Assembly (NCBI RefSeq): GCF_037042905.1 | Contig: NC_087257.1 | Span: forward strand, 13,614,001-13,678,000 | DNA length: 64,000 bases | Origin: Lytechinus pictus | Lineage: Eukaryota; Echinodermata; Echinoidea; Temnopleuroida; Toxopneustidae | Direction: 5' to 3' | Part shown: positions 25,166 to 37,905 of the stretch, piece after piece | Numbering within the stretch: position 1 is the stretch's first letter | Layout: the number at the start of each line of letters is the position of its first letter | Made by a program: the position numbers and the translations under genes | Notes under the pieces: model-generated | The model's database searches: none | The model's input: only the letters and a program-made list of their open reading frames with translations | What the model was told of the DNA's origin: nothing

Positions 25166-27334
25166 CATGTAGCTGTAAAAAATGAGAGAAAATAATGCAC
25201 TGAAAATGAATTGTTATTCCATTTTAACTGCAAGATGTTATGCTGTTTTTAAAATGAAATTTCACCACTGAATCGTGATAAGATGATCAATGGACACCCT
25301 TTCAGTCATAGAAACAGTGGAAATGTTAAAAAAAAAAATCATACAATTTTAAGAGTACCATGATTGAGGAAATATGTAATTTCTGTATAGACAACCACCG
25401 TGGCCCAGAAGGAATTTCCTGTAATTTGTACATGGTATGTGTAAGCCTGATACATTAACATCCTACAAGGTGTGATTTATTGATGAAAGGACATATGATG
25501 AACGGTTTGTGTGACACTAAACCTTTATAACATTTGACTCTGCTTGCCGTTACATTTCATACAAGAGATACTCACTGAAATCAACCCTGTTAGATGATTT
25601 ATGATCCGTAATATTCACTATCATTCATAAGCAGCAAATGTGGATAAAGAAAAGCCAAAGTGAGCATATCTCCTGTTCATGCCTTGAATTTCCCTCTCTT
25701 TTTTTAGGGCTAGGCCGTTTTTGCAAAGGGCTCATTTTTAAAATTTGAATTAAAAAATGAAATTTAGGCACACCAAAATCTCCAATGCCACTTGAGGGGC
25801 TTTTTATAATTTCAAGCCAAATGCATCGGGCATTCCCGGCCTTGGCCTTCCATCGCCTTGGCCTTCTGAGTGAAGCCCTGCATTTCCATCATTGCCTTTA
25901 GCAATACCACTGCATATTTAAAGTATCATATGGAGATATTACTTGTTTTGTCCGTTTTTTCCTCCCATCATGATAAGGCCTCTACCCTAATCCTGAAAAT
26001 ATGCATTTTCTTCACTCATTCATTCAATTACCAGCAAGAAAAGTTTTGATTTCAATTCAATTACACGCACATTGGAAAGAAAGAAATAAACCTGGAGTTA
26101 GGTGGAAGTTGTAGAACTTGTAGGCCTATACACTGTATGTAGGTTCTATAGAAAATGAACTGCATATAAATCTTCAGAGATTCAGATAACATTATAAGGA
26201 AATATGAATCTTGCTTTTTTTGTAAGATTGCCAATGCAACTTCTTGTTATACTTGGCTGTTGTTTCAAATTACTATGGTCTGCAATTTTGTATGGAGGCC
26301 TACATATAAGGATGGTAAATCAAGTGTGTAAGTGTGATTGGACTCACTGAAGGACTTTGTTGAATACACGAATGAAATACTAAAATGTATAAAGGCCCAG
26401 AAACCTGCCTGTAAAGACTCAGTTTTTGTCTTCAAGAGCAATGGGTGATCTTCTGTGCTTGACTGGAATGGTTTTCGATAGGCCTATTTCAAAGACAAGA
26501 AACTAAAAACCATGATGGTTCATTCGTACAGCCTTCAGGCCTGCATTGTTTGGTTCATCATTTGTAAGAGGATATGAATGTTATACCATGGAGCTATATA
26601 CCTTTAGCAACATACAATGTGCACATCCGCCTACATATTATATGTAATTGATACAATTGCATATCATAGGCCTATAAAGTATACTATATGATCCTGTTTG
26701 TGGAATATCCTGAATGAGGTTTTTCTCTTGCTGCTATTGTATTTTGATTTTCTATCTTTGAAGTTGATAGCACTTAACAATATTTCAAAAGCATATTTCA
26801 TCACATCATGTGGAATTCCCCATCTTAATTGCATGTATTTGTTGCTGTATATTGAAGTCGGAGTGACTTCGAACAATAAGAGTCAGTACTAAGTATACAG
26901 ATACTACGATGATCTTTCACTTTGTCTTGTCTTTGGCCTTTTTTATATGTTTTACAATGCATTGGTCTTTCGCTTTGGATTCTTTTCAAAATTTCATTTT
27001 CATTTTGGCAGATTATTCTGTAACATGGCAGAATGAATCCCCTATTTAGTTTGGCCTGTGCATTTGCAAGATATTCTTTGGTATGGCATTATTTTGGGTT
27101 TACTTTAATTGCACGTCCCTTCTTCTAAGTAAGGAAAGTTTCTGTTAATACCTTTGCTCTAATAGAATGAAGACCTTGCATTGCTTACTTCTTCATTGGT
27201 ACAATCTTGCATCTGCTGTTCTGAAAGCACAAAAGTGGGTGTTCGGAAATGGGGTTCATACATTTAGGCTTTAATACACTTAATCCAGTTTATGGTTAAG
27301 CAAGGATACAGCATCCAGGCCAATTATTTTCATT
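25166..27334. other. No gene seen
   Basis: AT-rich non-coding sequence with TAGGCCTA at about 26122 and 26667. No supported coding block. Confidence 0.5.
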
Positions 27335-27812
27335 AGGTGGTTTCAAACCGCCTCGATCACAAGAATCCCCGTTAAATTACGAGAACTTTTTTAGGCTGAA
27401 AAATACCCATTAATTATTCCTGCATTCACACCGCCCTGAAACATACCCTTCGGGATAAGTTCCTGAAGTTACGAGCATGCGCAGTATGGTCTGATAAGCA
27501 GCAAGGCGCGAAATTCAAAATCACTAGCCCAGCAGCAACCCATGCACGGCGCCGCACCCAACGACACGCTGGGCTAAAAGTTCCCGTAATTTGCTTTCAG
27601 ACCGCCAAAATACCCACGACCTTGGAAAAATCCCCGCGAAAGTTCTCGTAATTTTGCCAAGTACCTACTATTTATCGGGTATTTTCTTTCGGGGATATTA
27701 CGCGTAGTTTGCTTTCAGACCGCCAAAATACCTGGTATTTTCTGATCGGGGTAAATTTCCCGATCAGAGAATACCTGGAACTGGCGAACTTCGAGGCGGT
27801 CTGAAACCACCT
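27335..27812 (+). mobile_element. AGGTGGTTTC-family MITE, copy 1 (complete)
   Basis: A 478-bp element with about 22-bp terminal inverted repeats: AGGTGGTTTCAAACCGCCTC at the left and GAGGCGGTCTGAAACCACCT at the right. ATT flanks both sides, a possible 3-bp target duplication not confirmed by the other copies. The interior is GC-richer than the surroundings, has several CTTTCAGACCGCC-like blocks, and has no open frame. Near-identity to the copies at 38497 and 63671 indicates recent amplification. Confidence 0.85.
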
Positions 27813-30405
27813 ATTGTGCATGTCACTCCAATGTTGCACAATTTAAAGCTGGGATTGCTGAGAATAAACTGTTTCCTCATGAACAGCAGCTCTGATAAGC
27901 TTAATTTCAAAACACTCAAAATGCATTTGAAAATAAACTGTAACACGCCGAGACACGATGCCTGACTTGAGGCCATGAGATCTTGAAATTAGTTCCTCTC
28001 TTGATACCAGTATCTTGCAACCAGAAGCACACAGTATTCAGGCTTCCTGTATTTGCTTTTGTTTCATATAAGTATAAATGGCAGAGGATTAGAAAGCAAT
28101 CTTTCAAAGAAGCACTGATTATCACCTCCACCAAAAAGTCCAGGATGTTTGTTGTGACATTAGCTGGTCATTTAGGTCTAATGGTCAGTATAATTGGTCA
28201 GTTGAGTAAGGCCAGTGTCAGGTCATAAACAGTATTGATTAGAATGGGCCAGGAAGACAACATCCTCAATGGAGGAGGAAATATCGATTATTTTGCTTTT
28301 CTGCTTTTAACTTTAATGGCAAGTAAACAGCTCAGCTAAGGGTACTGAAGCCATGGAACTGGGAGCATGGTTTTCTTTTCAGATGTGGTACCCACTTTTG
28401 GAGAAAAAAAATTGACTTCTTCATCACTGAAAATGACATTGTATGTACATGTAGATGTTGGCCTACTGGTAATCTCTCTGCCTCTGTTGTGCTCTCTCTG
28501 CCTCTGTTGTGCTCTGTGCAGTGTGTGTGATCAGGATTGATATTCTGGAGCATGACGATGGTGATTGGACCAATGTTACTTCCTGCGCCTGGTATTCAAT
28601 TTTAGGGTTGAATTTCTGGATTTTCACTATGTTAGATGAAGAAATTATGTTGGTGTCTTGATAAATGATGATTCCATGTTTTCCACTTTACACGGGTCTT
28701 ACAGTCGAGTATGAAGAAATGGTAAATACGGTGTACTAGAAAATGCCCATGTTTGCCCTTATTAGCCTTGGAAGGTGTTCCCAAAGTTATACAATTTTCT
28801 ACTGCTTTTGATTGTCTTTAAAACCTTGTGATAATAAATATCTTGAATGTTCTGAGGCACATTTATCGGAATTGACCATTTGCTGGTATTTTAGTTAGAT
28901 TTCTGTGGTTTAGTGCTAGAATAGCCGTTTCTTTTGTGAATCAAGATTCACAAAATGAGCTCAGGTGGAGTTGTGGTTTGTGTGGGACGCATACCAAATC
29001 TTAGAATTTTTCTTTTCTTCGTGTTGTCAAAATACTGTTAGGGGGATTTCAGCAGTAATTTACTGACTGTATTGTATTCATTAAACTTTGAAAGAAGAGC
29101 CCTGCATTTTGGTTGTCTCGGTCTCACACTTCTTTCTTAAGTGTCAGTCCTGGTTTGATTGTTTAAATATTCATTAAGGATACCATGTAGATTCCCAAAG
29201 ACTTGTACACTTGATGTTGAGTGAATGATGTTCTTATAAAGATTAATAAATGTAAAAATACTTGCAAAGAAGGGACCCAGACTTGAAGTCATCTAATATA
29301 AAAATTATTTGATTGCATTTTAATTCCCATACTGGTACATGTTTACTATATTAAGAAAAGTAAATAATATAAGCCCTGATTATTTTAGGAAAAACTTTAA
29401 GGCAATATCAGAACTTACTATTGGTAAAGCACTGTAGCTGTTTTGAAATATCAGGATTTTCCAAATGGTTTAGATGTTTTAAAGAGTGGAAGCTAACACA
29501 ATAGAAAAAAAAACCATTTATAAAAGAATCGATGTTCACTCAGTCATAAGACAGACTAAATTAAGGGTTGGGAATATTTCCTTTGTTAGATTCTGTAATA
29601 TTTTTCTGAAACACTTGTTCTTCATCTTCTTTGTCACAGAAAGTACTGGTGAAAACCGAATCTTCTTCGCATGACAAACTACAGTACAGTATAGAACAAG
29701 ACGTTGAACAGTCCATTACAGTCGCATACACATGACATATATTGTTTTCTCCTCTAACTTTGCCCATGACCGTCTATTTCATTCAATTCAAGATAGGAGG
29801 AGAACAGCCCATCGCAGTCAAATGACTTAATCAAATCGATATCTGCAACAATAGTCGGGTCTTTTGAAGCTTGTGTCAGATATGGTATCAATTGATATGC
29901 ATGGAACTTATGACGCTCGCTAAAAGGAGGTGTTGGTGGAGAATAATTTGCCACAGCCGGAGATTGTTGAATGGTGAAATTGGATGCAGGACGGCGTCAA
30001 AGATAAGTTTCTGCTGCAAGATAGAAGAGTGTTGAGTGGCAGTGGAAGTGGTTTTGTGATTTTTAAAGTCAAAGTGGATATACCAGCTTTCCTGGATGAT
30101 GGCATGATAACTGGTGGCGGCGGTGGGATGAATGCTCGCAGTACCCTATCAAATTATCCCCAATGTCCATGCACGTCACTAAGCACAATGGAATAGTCAT
30201 GTCTTGAGTTCAGTTAACGGGAATGAACCCTCAACTTCGAGAAGTTTCATATTATTAGTATTTTCATGTGTTTATTGCCCCTCTTCAAGAAAGACAGAAA
30301 TGTGACAGCACTGCGAGATTGGGCATTGTTACAGAACTGCACAGTTCTGGAAGAATTTAATATAATACCTTGGAGAAAACAAGTAAGCGATTAAGCTATT
30401 AAACT
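27813..30405 (+). other. Upstream/5' UTR region of the formin; no coding exon supported
   Basis: The sequence becomes GC-richer towards 29950-30405. This stretch probably contains the 5' UTR of the first formin coding exon. A short open frame starting at 29984 (70 codons) could be an upstream ORF, and a pyrimidine tract ending in AG at 30289 could be an acceptor for a spliced 5' UTR. Neither is proven. An in-frame TAA lies two codons before the formin ATG. Confidence 0.35.
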
Positions 30406-30774
30406 ATGGGGCAGTCATCTTCAGCAAGTTCAACTGGGCCAGAATCTCCTACGACTCCCGTGGACACTTGGATCACTCATAAGCCAAGTCCTTGTGCCTT
30501 GCTGGATCAAAATGGCGGACTAAGCAATGGCCACGCACAGTGTGCTGCAAGTATTAGTGGAAGCAGCACGAGAAGCAGTAATGGAAGTAGCAGCGGTAGC
30601 ACAGGGACTCAGCCCCGTATGGCTCACCGATCTTCAGTGCAATACAGGTCCTCCAAGGGCCGCAAGAACTCTGCCCTTGAGAAGAGGGTGCACAGTGTGC
30701 ATATCATTGAGAGTATTCCTAGTGAAATCTTTTTGAATCGCAGGAAGCAGATGGACACATGGCAGCAGTACCAG
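30406..30774 (+). CDS. FMNL: FMNL/Frl-family formin, coding exon 1 (N-terminus)
   Basis: First coding exon of an FMNL-type formin, an actin nucleator and elongator controlled by Rho-family GTPases. The ATG sits in a strong context (A at -3, G at +4) with an in-frame TAA two codons upstream. The 123 residues begin MGQSSS, which fits the MGxxxS N-myristoylation consensus; vertebrate FMNL2/3 are known to be myristoylated at the equivalent glycine. Residues about 3-70 are a Ser/Gly/Thr-rich linker. Residues about 71-96 are basic, and about 88-123 look well ordered (HSVHIIESIPSEIF). The exon ends in phase 0 at a consensus donor, CAG|GTAAGA. The family assignment rests on exons 2-4. The segment after the basic stretch does not match the vertebrate FMNL N-termini I know, so it may be lineage-specific or an alternative first exon. 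Confidence 0.8.
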
Positions 30775-32097
30775 GTAAGATTCCAGCCAACACAAGGTTG
30801 ATATTCTTTTCTTGTCTGACATGCTTTATGATCTAACATTTTGGTCTCCCAATTCAATTCCAGCAGTACAGATGCAGTTTAATGTACCTGCTCTTGATGT
30901 CAATCTTATCAAGGAAGTTCCCAGACTCTTGTCAGTAATCTTCCCTTCAAATGTAAGTTCCTATAGTACAAATCCAAATACTCAAGGCCAATATTGTTGT
31001 CACTACCAGGCTTGCAGTTAGCAGACTCAGCCAGCTTCTTTGGCCTTTTTGATGCTCTGGACTGGGTCAAGACTTGAGTAACAGTATTTTGTGATATTTG
31101 TTTGAATTATTAACTTACCTTAACCTAATCAATATGATTCTCTCTCTTCCTCTGAAGAAGTTCCTGTATAGGTAATCTACCCTGAAGACGATCCACACTC
31201 ATCGGGTATTATTCATCAAATTGTCACCATGGTGATGTCTTCTTGCTTCTTGTCTGGAGCCATCTTCTGCAGGGTTTATCCTAATGACCAGTTTATTACC
31301 TCTGCACTCTACTTCTCTCTTCCTCCCTCCCCCTCTCTGGCTGTCTCCCCCTCTCTCACTGTCTCTCTCTCCCTCTCTTGCTGTCTGTCATTGTCTTTCC
31401 TAATCAGTCCAATTTCCCCTTTCCTTCTCTTGACTTTCTCTTCACAGCAAGTCCGTTCGCAATTACATGACCTGTATTACAGCTAGTACTGGTATGGACA
31501 AAGCTGCCATTCTGAAGATAACCATCATCGGCCGTTTGCATGGACAGTGCATGGCACCGTTGCTACTGCTCTCCACTCTGCAATTAGGGCCTATATCTGA
31601 GAAGAGTACTGTATCATTATGCTACATCCTTGGGATATTCAGATGCGTTTGACAGCATGTTTTTGGTTAGAAAAAAAAGTCGTACCACCCCCATATGCAT
31701 GTAGGTCTACTATGTTATCATATAATAATGCCTTTTTTGCTAGCATGGTGAGCTGGAGATACTAGGCCAACATGGTAGGCCTATACATGTATGTACATCA
31801 CGTTGGGTTTAACTTTATCCTTCATGCTGTCATACACTTAAGCTATATGCTACCACTTGGGATGATCCCATCCCTTTTTAGGTTAAAAATATAAGCATAG
31901 TAAGGCCAATCATAATCCCCTAGGATATCTTGTCTTTTCACGCAAAATGGTTTCCCCTTAATCCCAGCTTATTCACAATCTTCATGTGTAAAGTTGTCAT
32001 GTCAAATAGGTCTAAAATGTTAAAAAGCTATTTTTGATTTATGTACTGCACTCTTTAGTTATTAATATGAAACACATTGCACATCTTCTATTGACAT
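30775..32097 (+). other. FMNL intron 1, proximal part
   Basis: Start of a 6,150-bp intron running to 36924. It contains a CT-rich microsatellite near 31305-31385 and a very good acceptor-like tract ending in CTTCACAG at 31447. In the phase needed after exon 1, the downstream frame stops after 12 codons, so a cassette exon is not supported. Confidence 0.6.
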
Positions 32098-32100
32098 TAA

Positions 32101-32622
32101 GGCTGCGTTTATCCGACCTCAAGCCAGAATCGTGATTTGAATCATGATTGGAATCATGATTCAAATCACAAACATGAATCACAATTACTACAGAATCAGG
32201 GTTTAGACGACCTTCGTTCCAACGCTGTTTCTCCTCGGATTCGGACCGATCCAGTGCGCATCACAGTGCGCAGTTTGACCCAGGAAGTATAGGTCAACGT
32301 TGGACACTTAATTGGAGGTCGGCGACGTACATGTGATGTGACAACGTGGGGCGCGCGCCTTGGCAAGAACCGGAAATAGCTCGACACAATGACGTCATAT
32401 AATCATGATTCAAATCACGATATCGTTTATCCGAACATTTTCGTACGTGATTCTGCAGAAACGTCTTTCCAAACGCCCTTTTTTTTCGTAGTTCATGTTT
32501 GTGATTCTAATCATGATTATATTCAATTTCGACTAAACGCAATCGTGATTCTGCAGAATCGTGATTTGAATCATGATTGGAATCATGATTATAGGGTAAA
32601 AAAGTGGCGGATAAACGCACCC
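32101..32622. mobile_element. Harbinger-like MITE, shorter copy (TSD TAA)
   Basis: A 522-bp relative of the element at 13131-13942, with GGCTGCGTTTATCC at the left and GGATAAACGCACCC at the right. It is flanked by TAA on both sides (32098-32100, 32623-32625). AATCATGATT palindromes lie inside both ends. Relative to the longer copy it lacks roughly 290 bp of interior. The TWA target and termini indicate PIF/Harbinger mobilisation. It lies in formin intron 1. Confidence 0.85.
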
Positions 32623-32625
32623 TAA

Positions 32626-35600
32626 GTTTTACCAAGGAGGTTCTGTTTGAAATTGAAAATGTGAAATTAAATACAACATCCTTGCTTTACTATAAATGCA
32701 GGTTTTCATAATTTGAAGGTTCTTCACATTTTCCTAATTTCTGCCTTTTCTGTTCTGTTAGAATTCAAATTTACTACATAATTGTAATACTCTTCCGAAT
32801 TCAGATTTCAGACAAGAAGTACTTAAGAATAACAAATTACTTAAATGCACCTATACGACTACTTCTCAATGAAAAAAATGTCTAGGCCTACATGTAATTG
32901 CCCTCTCGTATTAAAGCATGTTGTGTGAAATGTTAAAGACTGGTTTAAACTGTTTTTATAGCAACCACTGTTAAGTTCATATAGTAATTAACTGTGTTTT
33001 TTTTAGATTGTAAACTGCATTTTTTACTGTGTATACTGAACAATTTATCTGGATTTTAATGGGCTGGTGTGAAATACATGTACACCCATTATTAAGCATT
33101 TGACAACTTTATAACAATGTTTATATTTTCATCATTGTTATGCAGTCATACAAGGAGCTAATGATATCCAGATGCTCCCAGGGAGAGGGTGGGCCCATTT
33201 AGCAAAATACTATCCCAGAATTCACAGCATGTCCCCAAACGACCTTTGACCCATCAACCAGCGTGACAGTTCAGTACAGTATGTTCGTCAGTAGGGTATC
33301 ATATTGACAGTCTTTGTTCTTTCCAAAGCTGCTTTGTGTGTTAAAGTTAAACATGAAATTTGAAACAACAACATGCATGTGATATTTCTGGAGAGAATAC
33401 CCTTATAAGGTAAAAATCATGTTCACGGATATTCTTACAAACACGAAAATGCATGAAATTCCACCTCCCAGCTTTGAAGAAAGGAATAGAAAGAGAGCGT
33501 GGTGGTTGGCTATATTTTATTGATTGTGATACTTCTGCTGAACAATAATTTCGAATAATTTGACAGTCCTCAATTTTTTTTAGCTTTAGGGAGTTCAAGT
33601 TCATTTCCAATTTTCCACCAAATTAATGTCTGTTCCAATCATATATTATTTGATAAATCAAAGTTGTTGAGAAAATGAATTGTTTTGGTTTATTTTTACT
33701 GGAAATTAAATTACGATTCTAGATGATTGATAGACATTGCCTGTTCTGACAAATGTTTGACAAGATTGTGTGGATGCCACTCCGATTTTCTTTCCTTCTT
33801 GTAATTGTGATTTATATCACATGCTCAGAATTTGTTACTGTCCCAAGTCCAACCATGTCCATGACCAAATTTGGCAAAATGTTCAAAGTCAAGTTTGTTT
33901 TCCATTCGTTCAGAAATGATTGTAAATTTATGAGAAATAGGGTTACGACTTTCAGAAATTTCAATTGGCATGCTTGCTTTATGAATGTACACTGTACATC
34001 TATGCTAAAAAATGTGAAAGCCTACTGAAGAATTAAAAACATTTTGTGGTCAACATTGATAAGATATGATCAATAATTGTAATTTTGTTCATGATAAAGC
34101 CACTACATGTATATCTATAGTATACCAAGCAAATGTTATCAAGGTCTCTTTGTTAATGTTTTTACTATGTAGTCCCATGTTAAGTCATCATTTAGACTTC
34201 AATTCCAGGAAGTAACACATTCATCTTTCATACTTCAAGGAATAATTTTCCTGGGATTGCATCGCAATTTGCTCTTAAAGACTGCTACACAAGAAGTATA
34301 TTGCAGATGTTACAGAGGAATGTACAGAACAAAGTTGAGAACTATACTGTATCGCCAAAATTGCTAATCAATGTAGACCTAGGCCTACATGTATGTATTT
34401 TGTCCAGATATGAAATGATAATAATATAGTTGCTATAACTATGCACACCCCCTTTGCCGAGGGAGTATTTCAGTTACATTAGTGAGTACATTTTCCTATG
34501 GTTTAATCCAAAAGCGAGTTTAGCACTATTTGTCCCAACATAGACCCCTAAAAATTAATGACTGTCTGATACCAGTGAATATATAGTTTTTATCAATTGT
34601 TGAATGGCATTTGGTATGGACCTCTTCTTTCTATGTTTGATATCCTTGATTATCCCACAAAACCACAGTAATTTGTTAAACAGAATACTTTGACTCTTGA
34701 GCATAGATTTTCCTTCAGTAAATATACACATATTATTAAGGTCAGTAGCCTACCTTGTCTGTTAAATGAATATAATCAGATCTGTCCTCATTGCGAGGGC
34801 ACATATTTCTGTTTTTCTGTGATTTGTTTTTCCAGTATCACTATACCTATATATGCTGAAGACACTTACACCTTAGGTCATAGTTTGTTGATAGATGGCC
34901 ACTGAGGTTCATTGACCTCTGTCTTATAGGCATATCAGCCCCTCAGGGCTGTGTTCGCTCACCTTTTTCGTTTCATGCATGGCCTTTCCTTTGTTTTGCA
35001 GATGATTCACCTTAGTGAACATGTAATGAATGCAAAGTGTACAATGTACCATTAACCAAATAATTTTGATTTTATTTGATTTTCCCCCTTATTTTTGCCG
35101 TATTCAATTTTCATTGCGATGTTCCTTTTTTCTTTATACAATGTACTTTCCCTTATGTATTTTTTTTTATAATTAACAGCTCAGCATATGATCTCTTTAT
35201 TGCATATTTTTTATTATCAAAATTCTATTTTACAATGATGCATTATTATAATTTTTAATGTTGATTTTACTATCATGTGGAAAACTAAATTCTGAATTTG
35301 AACGCCATGATAATGAAGTCTTGCTAGCTTCAAATATATTTCATTCCCTTTGTCATACAGAGTTCTACATGTAACTTCTACCCCCACACATTTGGTTACA
35401 ACATCAACTGTTTATTATTATTATTGTATCATGGAGATTAATTATACTGTGATATTTATAATGTCTTTGTCATTTGCACTGGTAATGATAGACTTTAAAA
35501 TATTTTACTAATTTATTTGTCACATTGTTCATTTAATGAATGAATTAATGAGTTATCCAATTGAAGATTTTTGTTCATTTTCAGTCTTTTCCCTTTCAGG

Positions 35601-36082
35601 TTTTAACTTCGCCCATTCATATAATTTTCTTTTTGAACTCCCAAAATTGTGTACATTGTCAGGAGCAAATCAAATATACTCCTTGGCTTGCTGATTAACA
35701 TTTTTATTCATTATTTAATAGAAATTGTAATTTTCTTTTGAAGATCTGATTATTGTACATCTATTGATTTTACAGCACCCATGCCGAAAGTTTTGAGTTA
35801 ATTACATCATTATAAAATATATATATTATTTAAAATATAAAACTGAACTGTAATAATCAAGGTTTTCATAATTGTCTTTACAGCTTAATAATAATCGTAT
35901 TCATTTTACGTGATAAAACAGTGAAATTACTGAATATTATGTCTAAGATTCATATGAATAATGCTCATATACCAAATGAATTTATTTGGAACTGTTTTTA
36001 TTTTCATTGAAATGAATTGGTCAATAAATCAATTAAACATCCTATTTCATTTGATTTTGAAAATTATCGAGACTCAAGTCCT
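32626..36082 (+). other. FMNL intron 1, middle part; no exon seen
   Basis: Very AT-rich sequence (especially 34900-36000) with poly-T stretches and TAGGCCTA at about 32882 and 34379. Short open frames here have no recognisable domains. Confidence 0.6.
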
Positions 36083-36295
36083 GGGGGGTGTTTCACAAAG
36101 ATTTAAGTATGACTTAAATCGCACTTATATGGCGACGTGTATCTGAAATGCAACGCGCAATCTAATTGATCAATATGCAGTAATGCGCGTCCTCTTTGCA
36201 TGATCTGACCAATGCGGTCATGCCTTTTATACCGCACGCAACTAGGCATTTAAGTGCGACTCTAAGTCGTACTTAAATCTTTGTGTAACACCCCC
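36083..36295. mobile_element. Short MITE with GGGGGGTGTTTCACAAAG ends
   Basis: A 213-bp element. Its left end GGGGGTGTTTCACAAAGAT and right end ATCTTTGTGTAACACCCCC are inverted repeats of about 35 bp that continue into ttaagtatgacttaaa-type sequence. The interior has CpG-rich palindromic pieces. The target duplication is unclear because C/G runs blur the boundary. Confidence 0.75.
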
Positions 36296-36443
36296 TGGAT
36301 ATCTCAAAATAAAACTGTGAAATGAGACTAGATACATTTAAATAGATTTTTATGTATTGCATCACGATGTTCATTTATTTGTCGCCATGGATGCAAGCCA
36401 AATAATTGACAAACATGTGACTAATCTAAATTAAGGAACATTT

Positions 36444-36505
36444 GAATTAGTCATAAAAACATTTGCACCTCAAATTGAGGTGCAAATGTTTTTCATGACT
36501 AATTC
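36444..36505. repeat. Short hairpin, about 30-bp arms
   Basis: GAATTAGTCATAAAAACATT... and its reverse complement face each other almost without a loop, differing by a single indel. It lies in formin intron 1, about 420 bp before exon 2, and would fold in the pre-mRNA. Confidence 0.8.
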
Positions 36506-36924
36506 ACTTGTAGGCCTATTATAAGTCAAATTTAACTATTTCCATTTTAGAAGATTTTGATATGACTCAGATCTTCTTCAAGATTTTGAAATGTATACTT
36601 TATTGGGACCCATAACACGAAAGGATTGAATTTAGCAGTAAAATTATGAAATTAAAAGACTCTACTTGATATCCCAGGAATTTGTAAAAAAGATAATGAC
36701 CAAAATTATCAAATTTTATAGGATAGTTCCAGTTTGAGATTTACAGTAATAAGGTCAGCCTAAAACTGATTCTTACAACTTATTGGCACAAATTTTATTC
36801 TTTATGCCCATTTTTGATGTATTACAAATATCATTGAAATAAAATTCAGTGAAAGGAATGAAATTTTACTTTTACCGAAGAATACACATATTTAAAAAAA
36901 ATGTATTTTCTTTATATCTTACAG

Positions 36925-37008
36925 GCTCAAATGGATTTACCCCCAGAGAAAGCCAAGCTTCTGCGTCAGTATAACGATGAGAAGAAATGGGACCTGATTT
37001 GTGATCAG
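36925..37008 (+). CDS. FMNL: FMNL-family formin, coding exon 2 (start of GTPase-binding/FH3 region)
   Basis: 28 codons between CTTACAG| and CAG|GTAAGA, phase 0 at both ends. The peptide contains [14 protein letters not shown] followed by [11 protein letters not shown]. This is the hallmark opening of the FMNL/Frl GTPase-binding domain; vertebrate and fly family members have the same LPPxKxxLLxQYDxEKKWxxICDQ pattern. In the protein it directly follows exon 1 residue 123. DAAM and Diaphanous formins have a different sequence here, which separates this gene from them. The recognition is from memory of the family, without a database search. Confidence 0.92.
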
Positions 37009-37197
37009 GTAAGATTATTTGAATTAACTCATTAACTGCTGGAGCATGTACAGTACAAAATATCTGATTCAATTCAGTCATCAAGAGGTTAAGGAAGGAG
37101 ATAATCACAATTTACTGTAAATTGCCACTAGGTCTATGCTCTACACCACTTTGTCTACTTTGCTTTCAATCTCATTCCAATTAATTTAAATTTCATA

Positions 37198-37682
37198 AGG
37201 TGGTTTCAAACCGCCTCGATCACAAGAATCCCTGTTAAATTACGAGAACTTTTTTAGGCTAAAAAATACCCATTAATTATTCCTGCATTCACACCGCCCC
37301 GAATCATACCCTTTGGGATAAGTTCCTGAAGTTACGAGCATGCGCAGTATGGTCTGATAAGCAAGCGAGGTGCGAGATTCAAAATCACCAGCTCAACAGC
37401 CACCCAAGTCGCCCGCGCCCAACTACATACTGGGCTAAAAGTTCCTGTGAATTGCTTTCACATTGCCAAAATACATGTACCTGCAACCTTGGAAAAAGCC
37501 CCGCGAAAGTTCTCGTAATTTTGACAAGTACCTACTATAAATATTGGGTATTTTCTTTCGGGGATATTACGCGTAATTTGCTTTCACATTGCCAATATTA
37601 CCTGGTATTTTCTGATCGGGGTAAATTTCCCGGTCAGAAAATACTTGGAACTGACGAACTTCGAGGCGGTCTGAAACCACCC
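37198..37682 (+). mobile_element. AGGTGGTTTC-family MITE, copy 2 (diverged)
   Basis: A 485-bp copy in the same orientation as copy 1, with left end AGGTGGTTTCAAACCGCCTC and a mutated right end (CCACCC). It has more substitutions and small indels than the other copies, so it is older. It lies 189 bp after formin exon 2 and is in inverted orientation to copy 3. Confidence 0.85.
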
Positions 37683-37905
37683 TTTGTTTACTGAATATAT
37701 GGTCTACATGTAGTTGCCTTTTAAAAATAATAATGATAATAATAATACGCAACATTTATATAGCACTTAATAGAATGTTTCTAAAGCACTGCATACTATT
37801 ACCTCAACTATTACCTCGAGCATTCAAGGAATTCCTTCCTACATGATTCACATTTACTACACATGGATGGAGAGTGGCAAATGCAGATAAACGCCCTTTT
37901 CCCAT

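Noticed and set aside
27764..28228. Short frames across and beside the AGGTGGTTTC element
   Set aside because: They run partly through a MITE terminus and recur with it, as in the 37452 and 63543 frames, so they are repeat-derived.
31448..31652. Extra formin exon in intron 1
   Set aside because: No family similarity, and the frame required by exon 1 stops after 12 codons. Exon 1 to exon 2 joins cleanly in phase 0.
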